Positions 15,564 through 23,459 of a DNA stretch of 42,296 nt are shown here, piece after piece. Origin of the DNA: Micromonospora inaquosa. GTDB taxonomy: Bacteria > Actinomycetota > Actinomycetes > Mycobacteriales > Micromonosporaceae. The position numbers were made by a program, and so were the translations under genes. Within the stretch, counting starts at the first letter, position 1; each line of letters starts with the position of its first letter. The notes beneath the pieces were generated by a model, which saw nothing but the letters and a program-made list of their open reading frames with translations, was not told the origin of the DNA and made no database searches. Where the stretch lies: the NCBI RefSeq assembly GCF_003857055.1, contig NZ_QGSZ01000196.1, positions 1-42,296 on the forward strand, in the 5' to 3' direction.

Positions 15564-17301
15564 GTCGCCGGGGGCGACCCCCCACCCGGGCACGTTCGCC
15601 CGGGCCTGGGCGAAGGCGGTCTCCGGCACCAGCTACCTACCGATGACCCAGGCCCAGTTGGAGTCCCTGCTGGACCGGCTCACCGCGGAACTGGCCAGCG
15701 CGTTGCTCACCGAGCCGTTCGACCTGCGGGCCGGGCACCGGGTCGGCGCCGAGTTGGTCGCCGCGCACATCGCCTCCGCCGAAGGGCTGGGCCGTACCGT
15801 CGAGGTCATCCAGCTCCGCCTGGTGCGCGACCTGGGGTTGGTGGCCGAGGAGGTCGAGGACCGGATGGCCCGGCTGTTGGCGGCCGTGGCGACCGGCTAC
15901 GCCCGCGCGTTGCGCGACCGGACGCTCGACGAGCAGGAGTCGATCCGCCGCGCCGCGATGCGGGCCCGCACTCAGGCCGAGCGGGCGCTGCGGGCCAGCG
16001 AGGCGCGGTTCCGGCATCAGGCCACCCACGACCCGCTCACCGGCCTGCCCAACCGGACGCTGTTCACCGAGCGGCTCACCGCCGCGCTCAACGAGCCGGG
16101 TCGGGGCGCGCAACGGGTCGGGGTGTGCTTCCTGGACCTGGACCGCTTCAAGGTGGTCAACGACACCCTGGGTCACCAGATCGGTGACCTGCTGCTGGCC
16201 ACGGTGGCGGAGCGGCTGCGCAAGGCCATGGGTGAGCACCTGGTGGCCCGGCTCGGCGGCGACGAGTTCGTCATCCTGGTGGAACAAACCGCCGGCACCG
16301 ACGACATGGTCGCGCTGGCCGAGACGGCGCTCGCCGCGGTCCGCACACCGGCGCTGGTGGACGGGCACGAGCTGCAGATCTCGGCGAGCATCGGCATCGT
16401 CGAGCGCCAGGTGGCGGGGGCCAACCCCACGGATCTGATGCGGGCCGCCGACAGCACCCTGCACTGGGCGAAGTCCGCCGGTGGGGCGCGCTGGGCGCTC
16501 TACGACGCCGAACGCAACCAACGTGAACTGGCCCGCTACGCGCTTTCCGCGGCCATTCCGGCGGCGTTGGAGCGGGGCGAGTTCTACCTCGACTACCAGC
16601 CGCTGACCTCACTGCGCGATGGCAGCCTCGTCGGTGTGGAGGCGCTGGTGCGCTGGCGGCACCCCGAGTTGGGGGTGCTGCGCCCGGACAGCTTCATCGG
16701 GTTGGCCGAGGAGACCGGCCTGATCGTCCAGCTGGGCGGGTGGGTGCTGGCCGAGGCGTGCCGCGAGGCCGAGGCGTGGTCGGCCGGGGGCGCGGCGGCG
16801 CCGTTCGTCAGCGTCAACCTGGCGGTACGGCAGGTGCACCGGCCCGGGTTGGTGCAGGAGGTCCGCGCGCTGTTGCGACAGACCGGCCTGCCCCCGGAGC
16901 GGCTCCAGCTGGAGATCACCGAGAGCACGATGATGAGCACCGCCGAGGAGCCGGTACGCGCCCTGCGGGTCCTTGCCGACCTCGGGGTACGCATCGCCAT
17001 CGACGATTTCGGCACCGGTTACAGCAACCTGGCGTACCTGCGGGACCTGCCGGTGACCGAGTTGAAGGTGGCCGGCGAGTTCGTGGCCGGTCTGCGGTCG
17101 TCCTCTGTCGGCCGCACCGACGAGCGGATCCTCGCCTCGCTGGTCTCGCTGGCGCACGCACTGGACCTGACCGTCACCGCCGAAGGGGTGGAGACCGCCG
17201 GGCAGGCCGAGCGGCTACGCGCGATCGGTTGCGACGCCGCCCAGGGCTGGCACTTCGGCCGCCCGGCCCCCGCCGATCGCATCATGGCGCGCATCCGCTG
17301 A
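15556..17301 (+). CDS. GGDEF-EAL cyclic-di-GMP enzyme
   Basis: A 581-residue protein with a helical N-terminal region (about 1-155), a GGDEF domain (about 156-320) and an EAL domain (about 325-575). The diguanylate cyclase site is intact (GGDEF at 234-238, preceded by FLDLDRFKVVND). The phosphodiesterase site also looks intact: EAL at 362-364, VNLAVRQ, ITEST, AIDDFGTGYSNLAYL, TELKV, EGVET and QGWHFGRP. It may therefore make, degrade or sense c-di-GMP. No transmembrane segment is apparent. GTG at 15556 lies within the end of the methyltransferase gene. What it controls is not shown here. Confidence 0.93.
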   Translation: MTESPGATPHPGTFARAWAKAVSGTSYLPMTQAQLESLLDRLTAELASALLTEPFDLRAGHRVGAELVAAHIASAEGLGRTVEVIQLRLVRDLGLVAEEVEDRMARLLAAVATGYARALRDRTLDEQESIRRAAMRARTQAERALRASEARFRHQATHDPLTGLPNRTLFTERLTAALNEPGRGAQRVGVCFLDLDRFKVVNDTLGHQIGDLLLATVAERLRKAMGEHLVARLGGDEFVILVEQTAGTDDMVALAETALAAVRTPALVDGHELQISASIGIVERQVAGANPTDLMRAADSTLHWAKSAGGARWALYDAERNQRELARYALSAAIPAALERGEFYLDYQPLTSLRDGSLVGVEALVRWRHPELGVLRPDSFIGLAEETGLIVQLGGWVLAEACREAEAWSAGGAAAPFVSVNLAVRQVHRPGLVQEVRALLRQTGLPPERLQLEITESTMMSTAEEPVRALRVLADLGVRIAIDDFGTGYSNLAYLRDLPVTELKVAGEFVAGLRSSSVGRTDERILASLVSLAHALDLTVTAEGVETAGQAERLRAIGCDAAQGWHFGRPAPADRIMARIR

Positions 17302-17394
17302 ACCTCCCGGGCCCGACCACCTACCTCGGCTCGCTTCACACCCCCGGCCCGCTCCACACCGTCGGCGGCCGGGGAAGCGGGGGTATCCCTGGCA

Positions 17395-17436
17395 CCAGGA
17401 CACCCCGGCTTCACGAAATCGGAGGGGATCACGCGG
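17395..17436 (-). repeat. Single-arm REP-like element
   Basis: Read on the minus strand, this stretch resembles the left arm of the palindromic element at 39430-39519. Both share GCGTGATC, a CTC block, a GATT...TGAA hairpin core and GGTGTCC in the same order. It lies in the 194-base gap between the GGDEF-EAL gene and the TetR gene. The adjoining bases (CCTGG-CA-CCAGG at 17388-17399) form a small extra palindrome. Confidence 0.5.
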
Positions 17437-17459
17437 GGCAGCGAGATCCCACGCGGGAG

Positions 17460-17474
17460 GTAGACAGTGTCTAC
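17460..17474 (+). promoter_or_regulatory. TetR operator 1
   Basis: A perfect 7+1+7 dyad, GTAGACAGTGTCTAC, centred at 17467, 29 bases before the TetR start codon. Size and position match TetR-family autoregulatory operators. A second, less perfect copy lies 23 bp downstream. Confidence 0.7.
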
Positions 17475-17482
17475 GTCGCCTG

Positions 17483-17497
17483 GTAGACACTGTCCAT
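17483..17497 (+). promoter_or_regulatory. TetR operator 2 overlapping the start codon
   Basis: GTAGACACTGTCCAT repeats operator 1, with the left half identical and the right half matching at five of seven positions. It is centred at 17490 and includes the first bases of the TetR ATG at 17496. Occupancy would block both transcription and initiation. The 23-bp centre-to-centre distance places the two sites about two helical turns apart. Confidence 0.65.
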
Positions 17498-18080
17498 GGA
17501 CGCGGACGAGCAGGGGCTGCGCGCGCGGCTGGTCGCCGCCGGCGTGGACCTGGTGCTCAGCGAGGGCCAGTCAGCGGTGTCGCTGCGGGAAATCGCCCGC
17601 CGCGCGGGGGTCTCGCACGGCGCACCGCGCCGCTACTTCCCCACCCACGTCGACCTGCTCTCCGCCATCGCCCGCGAGGGCTTCGCCGACCTCACCGCCC
17701 GGGTCGAGCAGACGATGCGCGACGTCGACGCGGACCCGCGTACCCGATTGACCGCACTGGCCCGGACGTACCTGGACTTCGCGGCGGCCCACCGCGGCAT
17801 GTTCGAGCTGATGTTCCGCCACGACCTGCTGGCCAGCGGCCGACTGCGGCTGCGTGAGACCAGCCTGCCGCTGTTCGCCGTGCTGGCCGACCTGGTGGCG
17901 CAGGTACGCCGACCGACCGACGCGCCCGCGGCGGTGCTCGCCGGCGCGCTCTGGGCCAACCTGCACGGCATCGCCCAGCTCTGGGCCTGGGGCAGCCTGC
18001 CGCTTGCCACCGGCGCCACCGACGACGACGCCCTGCTGCGTGCCGCGCTCGACGCCCATCTCGGCCCGTCCCCCGCCTGA
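17496..18080 (+). CDS. TetR-family transcriptional regulator
   Basis: A 194-residue repressor. The N-terminal helix-turn-helix (about residues 24-50) reads VSLREIARRAGVSHGAPRRY, the TetR family pattern. The remaining helices form a ligand-binding and dimerisation domain with the WHG-type motif LAGALWANLHGIAQLW near residue 160. Two dyads overlapping its promoter and start codon suggest autoregulation and control of the acyltransferase gene 18 bases downstream. A fatty-acyl or related lipid ligand would suit that partner, but this is inference. Confidence 0.9.
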   Translation: MDADEQGLRARLVAAGVDLVLSEGQSAVSLREIARRAGVSHGAPRRYFPTHVDLLSAIAREGFADLTARVEQTMRDVDADPRTRLTALARTYLDFAAAHRGMFELMFRHDLLASGRLRLRETSLPLFAVLADLVAQVRRPTDAPAAVLAGALWANLHGIAQLWAWGSLPLATGATDDDALLRAALDAHLGPSPA

Positions 18081-18098
18081 CCCGAACCCGGAGAACAC

Positions 18099-18770
18099 GT
18101 GCCCCTGCTGTACGACCTCACCAAGCTGACCGTCGGCACCACGCTGCGGCTGGGCTGGCGGCCCCGGGTGGAAGGGCTGGAGCATCTGCCCCGGCACGGC
18201 GGCGCGATCCTCGCCGGCAACCACCTGTCCGTCGCCGACGAGTTGTTCCTCGTCACCTCGACGCCCCGACACGTCACCTTCTGGGCCAAGGTCGAGTACT
18301 TCAACGGCCGGGGGCCGGGCGGCTGGCTCAACCGACGGATCGTCGCCGGCATGGGCGCCATCCCGGTCGACCGCACCGACGGCCGGGCCGCCCTGCGCGC
18401 CCTGGACGCCGCCGTACCGGTGCTGCGCGCCGGCGGCTTCGTCGCCGTCTACCCGGAGGGCACCCGCTCACCGGACGGGCGGCTCTACCGGGGCCGCGTC
18501 GGAATGACCCGACTGGCCCGCGACGCCGAGGTGCCGATCATCCCGGTCGGCGTGACCGGCACCGCCGAGGTGCTGCCCGTCGACGCGCGGCTGCCCCGCC
18601 GACACCCCGTCACCCTGCGGTTCGGCCCGCCGATCCCGGTCGCCGGACGGATCAACGGCCCGCGCGACATCCGGACGGTCACCGACGAGGTGATGGCGGC
18701 GATCCAGCAACTCACCGGCCAGGAGTACGTGCCGCGCTACGCCCCCAGTCGGGAGAACCTGACCGACTGA
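18099..18770 (+). CDS. 1-acyl-sn-glycerol-3-phosphate acyltransferase family (PlsC-like)
   Basis: A 223-residue membrane-associated acyltransferase that would transfer a fatty acyl group to lysophosphatidic acid or a related acceptor. The catalytic H-x4-D motif is NHLSVADE (His42, Asp47), and the acceptor-binding block is YPEGTRSPDG. PIIPVGVTGTAEVLP and VTLRFGPPIPV are further conserved strands. GTG at 18099 has GGAGA upstream. It is linked to the TetR gene and resembles M. tuberculosis Rv2182c, part of the same neighbourhood as FadD15 and PimB'. Confidence 0.9.
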   Translation: MPLLYDLTKLTVGTTLRLGWRPRVEGLEHLPRHGGAILAGNHLSVADELFLVTSTPRHVTFWAKVEYFNGRGPGGWLNRRIVAGMGAIPVDRTDGRAALRALDAAVPVLRAGGFVAVYPEGTRSPDGRLYRGRVGMTRLARDAEVPIIPVGVTGTAEVLPVDARLPRRHPVTLRFGPPIPVAGRINGPRDIRTVTDEVMAAIQQLTGQEYVPRYAPSRENLTD

Positions 18771-18928
18771 ACCCACCCTCGTCGGCCCGCGGAACGCAAC
18801 AGACCGTGCTCACGAATATGCCGGCCGCAGCCCGATACGCGAGTTTTTCCGCCCCAAACGGTTGGGTCCACATTGAAGCGAAGCCGGGCGCTAAGATACA
18901 CCTTCTCACGCCAAATACGGGGGTAAAT

Positions 18929-19855
18929 GTGCGTATCTGGAAGGGCGGCCTGGTGGCCGCGACCGTTCTTACTGTTCTTTTGGCGAGCGCCGGTGTTAGT
19001 TCGGCAGCCGCCAACGTCAGCTACAACATCTGGACCTGGAATGTGGCGGGCTGGACGATGCACCGCGGTTCGACCAGCAACGGTCTGATTGACGTGATCT
19101 CCGATTCCATCCGGAACCGCTCGACACATCTCGCCGCGCTCAACGAGCTTTGCTGGGGGCAGTACAAGGCGGTGCAGGCGAATCTCCGAGCGACCAACTG
19201 GGGCGAGGACCCGGAAGACTACTCGAGGTTCGAGAGCACCAACGACACCGGCTGCGGCGGCGAAAAGTCCGGCATCGCCCTCTTCAGCAAGGCACCGATG
19301 GGCACGGCCAACCGCATCACGTTGCCCGACGACGGCCGGGTGGAGAAGCGGAAGTTGTTGTGCGCCCCGCTTGAGGCTCGGCCACACCTCAGGTTCTGCA
19401 CGACCCACATCACCACGTCGAGCGACACCATCGGGAGCGGCCCGATCAACCAGCAGCAGCTCGACGCGGTCCGCGCTCACGTGGATGCGTTCAACGCCAA
19501 CGGCGACACCGTGATCATCGCGGGCGACTTCAACGCCCAGCCCAGCTACAACCGTCTGGACAAGTGGTATGCGCAGTCGGTGAACAACGCGAACAATCCC
19601 AACAACACCGGCGCCCATCGCGAGCTTGACGATCGTGATTCGCGATGCGTCGGATACGGCGAGAACTCCCAGGACGATGGGATTCCTGCCGGTCCGTGCG
19701 GGCCGGGCAAGAAAGTCGATTTGATTTTCGTACGGGAGATCAAGATCGTGGGCGCCTACGACGGTGACTCACTGAGCATTTCCAATAACTGCGGCGGTGC
19801 CTGCTCCGATCATCGAATCGTCATCGGATCGGTAACCGTGACGGTTGCCTCCTGA
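18929..19855 (+). CDS. Secreted EEP-family nuclease/phosphodiesterase-like protein
   Basis: A 308-residue protein with an N-terminal signal peptide (RIWKGG, then a hydrophobic run, cleavage expected near VSSAAA at about residue 26). The DNase I-like fold follows, with TWNVAGW, ALNELCW (metal Glu), CTTHITT (His), IIAGDFNAQPS (Asp/Asn) and CSDHRIVIG (Asp-His). Several cysteines suit an extracytoplasmic disulfide-bonded protein. It could be a DNase, a sphingomyelinase-like phosphodiesterase or a phosphatase. GTG at 18929 has GGGGG five bases upstream. The gene and its 150-base leader are visibly less GC-rich than the neighbours, with codons such as TTT, ATT and AAA, suggesting acquisition from elsewhere. 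Confidence 0.85.
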   Translation: MRIWKGGLVAATVLTVLLASAGVSSAAANVSYNIWTWNVAGWTMHRGSTSNGLIDVISDSIRNRSTHLAALNELCWGQYKAVQANLRATNWGEDPEDYSRFESTNDTGCGGEKSGIALFSKAPMGTANRITLPDDGRVEKRKLLCAPLEARPHLRFCTTHITTSSDTIGSGPINQQQLDAVRAHVDAFNANGDTVIIAGDFNAQPSYNRLDKWYAQSVNNANNPNNTGAHRELDDRDSRCVGYGENSQDDGIPAGPCGPGKKVDLIFVREIKIVGAYDGDSLSISNNCGGACSDHRIVIGSVTVTVAS

Positions 19856-19882
19856 TCCACGAGATCGCACGCAAGGCCCACA

Positions 19883-19920
19883 GCGGAGGGGCCTCGTCCA
19901 CGACGACGAGGCCCTTCCGC
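19883..19920. terminator. Bidirectional terminator between convergent genes
   Basis: A 16-bp stem with a single G-T wobble (19883-19898 with 19905-19920) and a 6-base loop lies between the secreted EEP gene and the convergent glycosyltransferase gene. It can terminate both. Confidence 0.85.
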
Positions 19921-19959
19921 TCCAGGATGGAGCTGGGCCCCGCTGCCGGCGGGTAGCCG

Positions 19960-21084
19960 TCAGCCGGCGAGCAACGCCGCCATGCGTTCGGCCTGCGCCT
20001 CCCAGCGCCACTCCCGTTCCACCCACGCCCGGCCAGCCGCGCCCAGTTGGCGGGCCAGGTCCCGGTCAGCGAGCAGCCCGGCCACCCGGTCGGCGAGCTG
20101 GGCGACGTCCCGGCCGCGTACGACGTAGCCGGTCTCCCCCTCGCGGACCGCGTCCGGTGCGCCCCCGGAGTCGCCGGCCACCACCGGCAGGCCGGTCGCG
20201 GACGCCTCCAGGTAGACGATGCCCAGCCCTTCGACGTCAAGACCACGGTTGCGGGTGCGGCACGGCATCGCGTAGACGTCACCGGCCGCGTAGTGCGCCG
20301 GCAGCTCCACCGACGGCACCGTGCCGGTGAACACCACATCGCGTTCCACACCGGCCTGGCGGGCCAGCTTCTCCAGGGTCGCCCGGTACGGCCCGCCACC
20401 GACGATCAGCAGCGCCGCGTCGGGCACCCGGCGGCGGATCTCCGGTAGGGCCCGGATCAGCGTGTCCTGACCCTTGCGCGGCACCAGCCGGGACACGCAG
20501 ACGACCACCGGCCGGTCGGTCAACCCGAGCCGGGCCCGGACCTGCTCACCGTCCACCGTCGGGTGGTAGGTGTCCACGTCGACCCCGGGCGCGAGGCGGC
20601 GCAGCTCGGTCACCCCGTCCAACACGCGGGCCAACCGGCTGCGGGTGTACTCACCGAGATAGGTGGTCACGTCGACACCTCGGCCGATGCGTCGCAGCGC
20701 CGGCCGGGCGGCCGGCACCGCCGCCCAACCGACCTCGTGGCCATGGGTCTGCGCCACCACCCGACGGATGCCGGCCCGCCGCCGCAGGCCGGCCGCGAGC
20801 AACCCCAACGGGGCCGCCGCGCCGAACCACACCGTGTCGCAGTCGTACGCGCGAGCCAACCGGGCCACCCTGCGGGCGACCAGCGGGGTGGGCAGCAGCA
20901 CCCGGGTGCGCTCCCGGATCACCTCGAACGGCTGGTCGGCGTCGAACTTCGCGGCCCCCCGCCAGCTCGACGCGTAGACGACCACCGATCCGGCCGGTTG
21001 ACGGACCGCGAGGTTGTGCACAAAGGACTGGATCCCACCCGGGCGGGGCGGAAAGTCGTTGGTGATCAGCAGGGTGCGGCTCAT
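19960..21084 (-). CDS. GT4 glycosyltransferase, PimB'-like phosphatidylinositol mannosyltransferase
   Basis: A 374-residue GT-B glycosyltransferase. The N-terminus LLITNDFPPRPGGIQSFVHN, the donor-domain start VVVCVSRLVPRKGQDTLIRA, and the E-x7-E region with DVEGLGIVYLEASATGLPVV are typical of PimB', the GDP-mannose-dependent enzyme that makes phosphatidylinositol dimannoside at the cytoplasmic face of the membrane. The assignment rests on remembered similarity to Rv2188c and on shared neighbours; another hexosyltransferase role is possible. ATG at 21084 overlaps the M48 peptidase stop by four bases (ATGA), so expression is coupled. Confidence 0.85.
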   Translation of the reverse strand: MSRTLLITNDFPPRPGGIQSFVHNLAVRQPAGSVVVYASSWRGAAKFDADQPFEVIRERTRVLLPTPLVARRVARLARAYDCDTVWFGAAAPLGLLAAGLRRRAGIRRVVAQTHGHEVGWAAVPAARPALRRIGRGVDVTTYLGEYTRSRLARVLDGVTELRRLAPGVDVDTYHPTVDGEQVRARLGLTDRPVVVCVSRLVPRKGQDTLIRALPEIRRRVPDAALLIVGGGPYRATLEKLARQAGVERDVVFTGTVPSVELPAHYAAGDVYAMPCRTRNRGLDVEGLGIVYLEASATGLPVVAGDSGGAPDAVREGETGYVVRGRDVAQLADRVAGLLADRDLARQLGAAGRAWVEREWRWEAQAERMAALLAG

Positions 21085-22340
21085 CGGCCGGCCTCCCGGG
21101 CGTACGCGCGGGCGGCGGCCATCCGCTCCACGGTGGATGGATGGGTGGCCGAGTAGAGGTATTCCCAACGGGGTGGATCGGGATCGCCGAGGTTGACCGA
21201 GCCGAGCCGGCGCTGCATCGACTCGAAGGGCTCCGGGTCGTTGGTGAGCGCGAGCGCATGCGCGTCGGCCCGCGCCTCCACCCGGCGCGACATCAGCGCC
21301 TGCACCGGAGCGGCGACCAACCCGGCCACCGTGACCAGGGCGACCAGCAGCGGAAACGCGCTCGGTTGCGCCACCGAGTCGACGCCGGCCAGCCGCAGCA
21401 GCGGGCCCCACGAGCCGAGCAGATAGAGCGCCACCACGGCCGCTGCCGCGCCCAGCGCCCCGGTCAGCGTGCCGACCGCCACGTCGGAATCCTTCGCGTG
21501 GCCCAACTCGTGCGCCACCACAGCGGTCACCTCAGCCGGGGTCGCCTCGCGCAGCAGCGTGTCGTAGACGACCACCCGTCGGGTCGGCCCGAGACCGGAG
21601 ACGTACGCGTTGACCGCCCTGGTGCGGCGGGAGGCGTCGGCGACCAGCACGTCCCGCACCGGCACCCCGTCGCGGGCGGCCATGCTCATCAACTCGGTGC
21701 GCAACGGGCCCTGCTCCATCGGGGTGAACCGGTTGAACACCGGCTCCACCAGCACCGGCAGCACGAACGACAGCAGCACCACCAGCACCGCGGCGCCGCC
21801 CGCACCGAACGCCCACCACCAGCGCGGCGCGAGCCGGATGACCGCGTAGAAGCCGAACAACGCCACCGCGCCGATCACCGCGCTGACCGCGTACGACTTG
21901 AGCAGGTCGATCGCCCAGCCGCTCCACCCGTTGGTGCTCAACCCGTAGCGGGTGAGCACACTCTGCCGCCAGGCGGCGAACGGGAGCGTCACCAGGTCGG
22001 CGACGAGCACCACCGCCAGCCCGCCGAGCACGGCCTGCGCGGCCCAGTGCCCACCGAACGGCCGGCCCACCAGCTCGACCAGGCGACTGCCCAGCGGGGT
22101 CAACCCGAGCGCGAGGGCGATCAGCAGCCCAACGGCGAGCGCGGCATAGCCACCGGGGCGAAGCGCGGCCCGGAACTCCCGGCCCTTGGCCACCTGCTCG
22201 GCCGGCAGGTCGCCCAACGCGGCGAGCTGGTCGGCCCGGGGCGCCGGCGGGCGGTGCCACGGGATGAGCAGCGCGGCCAGCACGACCAGCGCGATGGTCA
22301 GCCCGGCCAGGGACAGCAGCGCCCAGCCGCGCGGGGTCAC
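21081..22340 (-). CDS. M48-family membrane zinc metallopeptidase
   Basis: A 419-residue integral membrane protease of the Ste24/CAAX-protease type. It has several hydrophobic segments in the first half, the zinc motif HELGH at 277-281, two more membrane segments after it, and the third-ligand region RRVEARADAHAL. The C-terminal SATHPSTVERM is also a family feature. It would cleave membrane or membrane-proximal proteins; the substrate is unknown. GTG at 22340 is used. A TAGGAT box lies about 58 bases upstream. It is the first gene of a two-gene unit with the PimB'-like enzyme. Confidence 0.9.
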   Translation of the reverse strand: MTPRGWALLSLAGLTIALVVLAALLIPWHRPPAPRADQLAALGDLPAEQVAKGREFRAALRPGGYAALAVGLLIALALGLTPLGSRLVELVGRPFGGHWAAQAVLGGLAVVLVADLVTLPFAAWRQSVLTRYGLSTNGWSGWAIDLLKSYAVSAVIGAVALFGFYAVIRLAPRWWWAFGAGGAAVLVVLLSFVLPVLVEPVFNRFTPMEQGPLRTELMSMAARDGVPVRDVLVADASRRTRAVNAYVSGLGPTRRVVVYDTLLREATPAEVTAVVAHELGHAKDSDVAVGTLTGALGAAAAVVALYLLGSWGPLLRLAGVDSVAQPSAFPLLVALVTVAGLVAAPVQALMSRRVEARADAHALALTNDPEPFESMQRRLGSVNLGDPDPPRWEYLYSATHPSTVERMAAARAYAREAGR

Positions 22341-22397
22341 CGCGTCACCACCCGTCGTGCCCCGCTCATCGCGCCGCTCCTCCCGCCGTGACCGCTC

Positions 22398-22403
22398 ATC
22401 CTA
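22398..22403 (-). promoter_or_regulatory. Candidate -10 box for M48-pimB'-like unit
   Basis: TAGGAT on the minus strand predicts transcription starting near 22391, with a leader of about 50 bases. The same hexamer serves the NYN gene at 25833-25838. Confidence 0.4.
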
Positions 22404-22442
22404 TGGCCCGCGAGAAGCGCGCTTCCGAGTGCGGTGTCGCGC

Positions 22443-22661
22443 TCAGGCGACGCGGCGGGTGGCGCGGCGGCGAGCCGTCTGCGGGCGCGCGGGCGCGGCC
22501 AGCACCTCCACGTCGAAGCCAGCCCGGGCGAGCACCTCGATGGCCTCGACCTCGGCGGCGACCAGCCCGGCCGCCGGGGACGTCTCGTCGAACAGGGCGG
22601 TCAGTGGGCAGCCGGAGCAGCCGTCGGCCCGCTTCGCGCACCCGTCGCAGTCGATGAGCAT
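22443..22661 (-). CDS. Small Cys-motif protein
   Basis: A 72-residue protein opening with a C-x2-C-x6-C-x2-C cluster (CDGCAKRADGCSGC) that could hold zinc or an iron-sulfur centre. An acidic helical middle and an Arg-rich tail follow. I do not recognise the family. AGGAGG sits four bases before the ATG at 22661; a GTG one codon earlier is too close to it. A TAGCGT box at 22735-22740 supplies a plausible promoter. Confidence 0.75.
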   Translation of the reverse strand: MLIDCDGCAKRADGCSGCPLTALFDETSPAAGLVAAEVEAIEVLARAGFDVEVLAAPARPQTARRRATRRVA

Positions 22662-22734
22662 CACGCCTCCTGATCGGCTCGCGGTGCCCAGCCGACGCCC
22701 AGTCGTCGTCGACCGAGCACCGTCGGTCACATCG

Positions 22735-22740
22735 ACGCTA
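22735..22740 (-). promoter_or_regulatory. Candidate -10 box for Cys-motif protein
   Basis: TAGCGT on the minus strand would give a leader of about 67 bases before the ATG at 22661. It lies in the 254-base divergent gap 22662-22915. No other signal was recognised in that gap. Confidence 0.38.
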
Positions 22741-22915
22741 ACCACCGGGTACGACAGGAACCCCGCCCGACCGCCCGTTTCAGGGCTGGATCCACTCCAG
22801 ATCAGCGAAATCGGGCTATCCCACCCGGTCGGAAGACCCGACATCAAGGAACTCGTGTCGATCGAGCGGCGGAGGGGCATTGTTTGTCGACCGGCCCCTC
22901 GGGCACTGAGCGACG

Positions 22916-23416
22916 GTGGCCGACCTCGATGCTTCGTCCGTCGTGGACTTCCGGTACTCCCCGCGCCGACATCGCCTCGCCAAGCTCCTCGCCGTGCTGG
23001 GCGCCGCGGCCCTCCTCGCCTTCTACACCGTGGTGTTCGACGAGGTGTGGTGGAAGGTGTTACTGCGGTTCGGGATGATCGGCGTCGTCGTCGCGCTGAC
23101 CGCCAACTGGCAACTGCGCCGTCAGCCTCGTCTGCCGCTGCGGGTGACCGACGAGACGCTGCACCTGACCGGACCGAACGGGACCAGGCTCAGCATCGAC
23201 TGGGTCAACGTGGCCAGCGCCCAGGTGCGAGGCCGCCTGGATCCGCGGCTGGTGGTCACGCCACTCGACCCGGAGCAGACGCGGCCCCCGATGCGACCCG
23301 GGCAGTGGTCGACCCCCGAACGCCGCCCCTACGAGTTGGTCGTCCGGCTCGCCTGGATGACGCCGGGCACCGACGCACTGCGTCGTGAGCTGGCCCGGCG
23401 ACTACCGACCGGCTGA
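22916..23416 (+). CDS. Membrane-anchored PH-like domain protein
   Basis: A 166-residue protein with two membrane segments near the N-terminus (LAVLGAAALLAFYTVVF and LLRFGMIGVVVALTANW). A small beta-rich domain follows with DETLHLTGPNG, LSIDWVNVASAQV and a final amphipathic helix, the layout of bacterial PH-like proteins. The function is unknown. The GTG at 22916 has no ribosome site; the in-frame TTG further upstream is blocked by a stop. It is convergent with the DinB-like gene, with 43 bases between them. Confidence 0.68.
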   Translation: MADLDASSVVDFRYSPRRHRLAKLLAVLGAAALLAFYTVVFDEVWWKVLLRFGMIGVVVALTANWQLRRQPRLPLRVTDETLHLTGPNGTRLSIDWVNVASAQVRGRLDPRLVVTPLDPEQTRPPMRPGQWSTPERRPYELVVRLAWMTPGTDALRRELARRLPTG

Positions 23417-23459
23417 CTGGCGGCGTCCCGAACGCCCGGCCGGTCGTCGGGGCCAGGTC

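Noticed and set aside
18873..18900. TTGAAG / GATACA promoter for the secreted EEP gene
   Set aside because: The spacing can be made to fit but the -10 match is weak, and an alternative TAAGAT at 18892 has the wrong spacing; neither is convincing.
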